Notes under the pieces: generated by a model
Seen by the model: only the letters and a program-made list of their open reading frames with translations
What the model was told of the DNA's origin: nothing
The model's database searches: none
Shown: piece by piece, positions 63,074-64,000 of the stretch
Layout: every line of letters begins with the position of its first letter
Position numbering within the stretch: position 1 is the first letter of the stretch
Translations under genes and position numbers: made by a program
DNA from: Streptomyces sp. MUM 2J
GTDB taxonomy: Bacteria; Actinomycetota; Actinomycetes; Streptomycetales; Streptomycetaceae
DNA length: 64,000 nucleotides
Assembly (NCBI RefSeq): GCF_022414535.1
Contig: NZ_JADWYM010000012.1
Span: 88,114-152,113, forward strand
Reading direction: 5' to 3'

Positions 63074-63370
63074 ATGCTGCTACCCGCGAAAGCCGAAGTC
63101 TCCCGGCACCTGCAGCGCTACCGGGCGTGGGAGCGCGCGATGCTAGCCGCGCCCGCGAACCGCTCGGTGCGGGCCACCTTCGAGGACTCCGGCTACACCC
63201 TGTGCGTACTCATGGGCAAGCGCTGCGCGCGGGAGGCCGCCGACGCCGCCGAGAACTATCTGCGGTCCGGTTCGGAGGCCTCCCCGCGGACGCAGGGCCT
63301 GCGGAGGGCGAAAAACGTCGCGCGCAGGAGTGGAACGCGCCCGAATCGGCGTTTCCCGGCGGGGCATTAG
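63074..63370 (+). CDS. DUF5133 protein
   Basis: A 98-residue protein beginning MLLPAKAEVSRHLQRYRAWE, then VRATFEDSGYTLCVLMGKRCAREAADAAENYL, the Streptomyces DUF5133 signature, here with a longer basic tail. GGAAGG lies upstream of the ATG at 63074. It is divergent from the ATPase/glgX unit and 72 bp upstream of glgE on the same strand. Function unknown. Confidence 0.85.
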   Translation: MLLPAKAEVSRHLQRYRAWERAMLAAPANRSVRATFEDSGYTLCVLMGKRCAREAADAAENYLRSGSEASPRTQGLRRAKNVARRSGTRPNRRFPAGH

Positions 63371-63442
63371 GCCTCCCCCGGTGCAGCGTGGTCATCCAAC
63401 ATCCGGGCGGCGCCCCGGAATCGAGCACGGCGGAGGTTCACC

Positions 63443-64000
63443 ATGAAGTCCACCCGGCCCATCGGGCGCATTCCGGTGCGCGACGTCGATCCGCGCGTGG
63501 AGTGCGGAAGGCGCCCGGCGAAGGCGGTCGTGGGCGAGACCTTCCTGATCTCCGCCACGGTGTTCCGCGAGGGGCACGACGCGGTCGCGGCGAACATCGT
63601 GCTGAAGGATCCCGAGGGCCGCAAGCGCCCCAGGATCGCGATGCGGGAGCTGGCCCCGGGGACCGACCGGTGGGGCGCCGAGGTGGCCCTGGACGCGGAG
63701 GGCCGCTGGACGTACACGGTGGAGGCCTGGAGCGACCCCGTCACCACCTGGCGCCGGACCGCGGCCGTCAAGATCCCGGCCGGCATCGACGTCGGCCTGG
63801 TCCTGGAGGAGGGCGGCCAGCTGTTCGAGCGGGCGGCGGCCCGCGCCCCGCGCGGTGAGGCCCGCACGGTCCTCCGCGCGGCCGCGCGCACGCTGCTGGA
63901 CGACACGCTGCCCGTGGCGAAGCGCCATGCCGCGGCGCTGACGCCGGAGGTGGGGGAGGTGCTGGGGCGGCATCCGTTGCGGGAGCTGGTGACGGCGTCG
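63443..64000 (+). CDS. glgE: GlgE, maltosyltransferase, N-terminal part (3' end outside window)
   Basis: The first 186 codons. IGRIPVRDVDPRVECGRRPAKAVVGETF, then VFREGHDAVAANIVLKDPEGR and KIPAGIDVGLVLEEGGQLFERAAA are the N-terminal beta domain and helical insert of GlgE. GlgE extends alpha-1,4-glucan using maltose-1-phosphate. The catalytic GH13 domain lies beyond the window. GGAGG lies 6 bp before the ATG at 63443. Close linkage to glgX fits alpha-glucan metabolism. Confidence 0.92.
   Translation, partial: MKSTRPIGRIPVRDVDPRVECGRRPAKAVVGETFLISATVFREGHDAVAANIVLKDPEGRKRPRIAMRELAPGTDRWGAEVALDAEGRWTYTVEAWSDPVTTWRRTAAVKIPAGIDVGLVLEEGGQLFERAAARAPRGEARTVLRAAARTLLDDTLPVAKRHAAALTPEVGEVLGRHPLRELVTAS

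Overview
The window is chromosomal DNA of a high-GC actinomycete, almost certainly a Streptomyces. Nearly every codon ends in G or C, GTG starts and 4-bp stop/start overlaps are frequent, and the gene set is typical of the genus: isorenieratene carotenoid genes, a LitR/LitS light switch, a conservon with paired P450s, several PucR regulators, DUF5133 and the GlgE/GlgX alpha-glucan genes. I saw no rRNA, no convincing tRNA, no insertion sequence and no prophage.

Layout. 1-9.8 kb is a light-responsive carotenoid locus. It holds the 3' end of crtY, then crtT and crtU, a DUF2236 oxygenase, an FAD amine-oxidoreductase, an iron-sulfur bacterial photolyase, a DUF4383 membrane protein, and litR (B12-binding MerR) convergent with litS (ECF sigma). 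10-18 kb holds an acyl-CoA ligase divergent from a PucR regulator, a cyclophilin, an SDR/MDR oxidoreductase pair, and a DUF485/sodium:solute symporter pair. The two divergent transcription units at 15.6-15.9 kb share two TetR-like operators. 18-18.6 kb is gene debris around a perfect hairpin. 18.6-25.7 kb is a five-gene branched-chain-amino-acid-type ABC transporter operon divergent from a coupled PucR-TetR pair, with two palindromes between them. 25.7-30.9 kb holds a CPBP-protease remnant, pyruvate carboxylase, a two-copy 28-bp repeat spaced like a type I-E CRISPR, and a GH46 chitosanase.

31-41.6 kb is a membrane and regulatory stretch: SHOCT and HdeD proteins, a K+ channel translationally coupled to a kinase-like DUF2252 protein, a 65-residue protein, a LAL-type LuxR giant, an MFS exporter, an unknown protein and a lipoprotein. 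41.9-47.3 kb is a complete conservon (cvnABCD) followed by a CYP157-like P450 without the ExxR arginine and a normal CYP154-like P450, all overlapping by about 4 bp (cvnC/cvnD by 26 bp). 47.4-56.7 kb carries a PucR-like regulator with two HTH units, a YciO/Sua5 protein, a PAS-PAS-GAF-PP2C-ATPase phosphatase, a peroxiredoxin coupled to a DoxX-like protein, an ATP-dependent DNA ligase, a secreted NPP1/NLP protein and hemC. 56.9-64 kb holds an unknown protein, a SigB/F-family sigma factor convergent with an ANTAR protein, a VOC protein, and the alpha-glucan genes: glgX coupled to an anti-sigma-type ATPase, divergent from DUF5133 and the 5' end of glgE.

How the parts work together. LitR probably holds down litS in the dark through adenosyl-B12, and LitS probably transcribes the carotenoid and photolyase genes in light. 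The conservon is a membrane-associated G-protein-like switch with two P450 outputs. GlgX and GlgE handle glycogen and maltose-1-phosphate-derived alpha-glucan. The least explained pieces are the K+ channel/DUF2252 pair, whose kinase-like motifs occur in permuted order, and the long hairpin inside the first codons of glgX.
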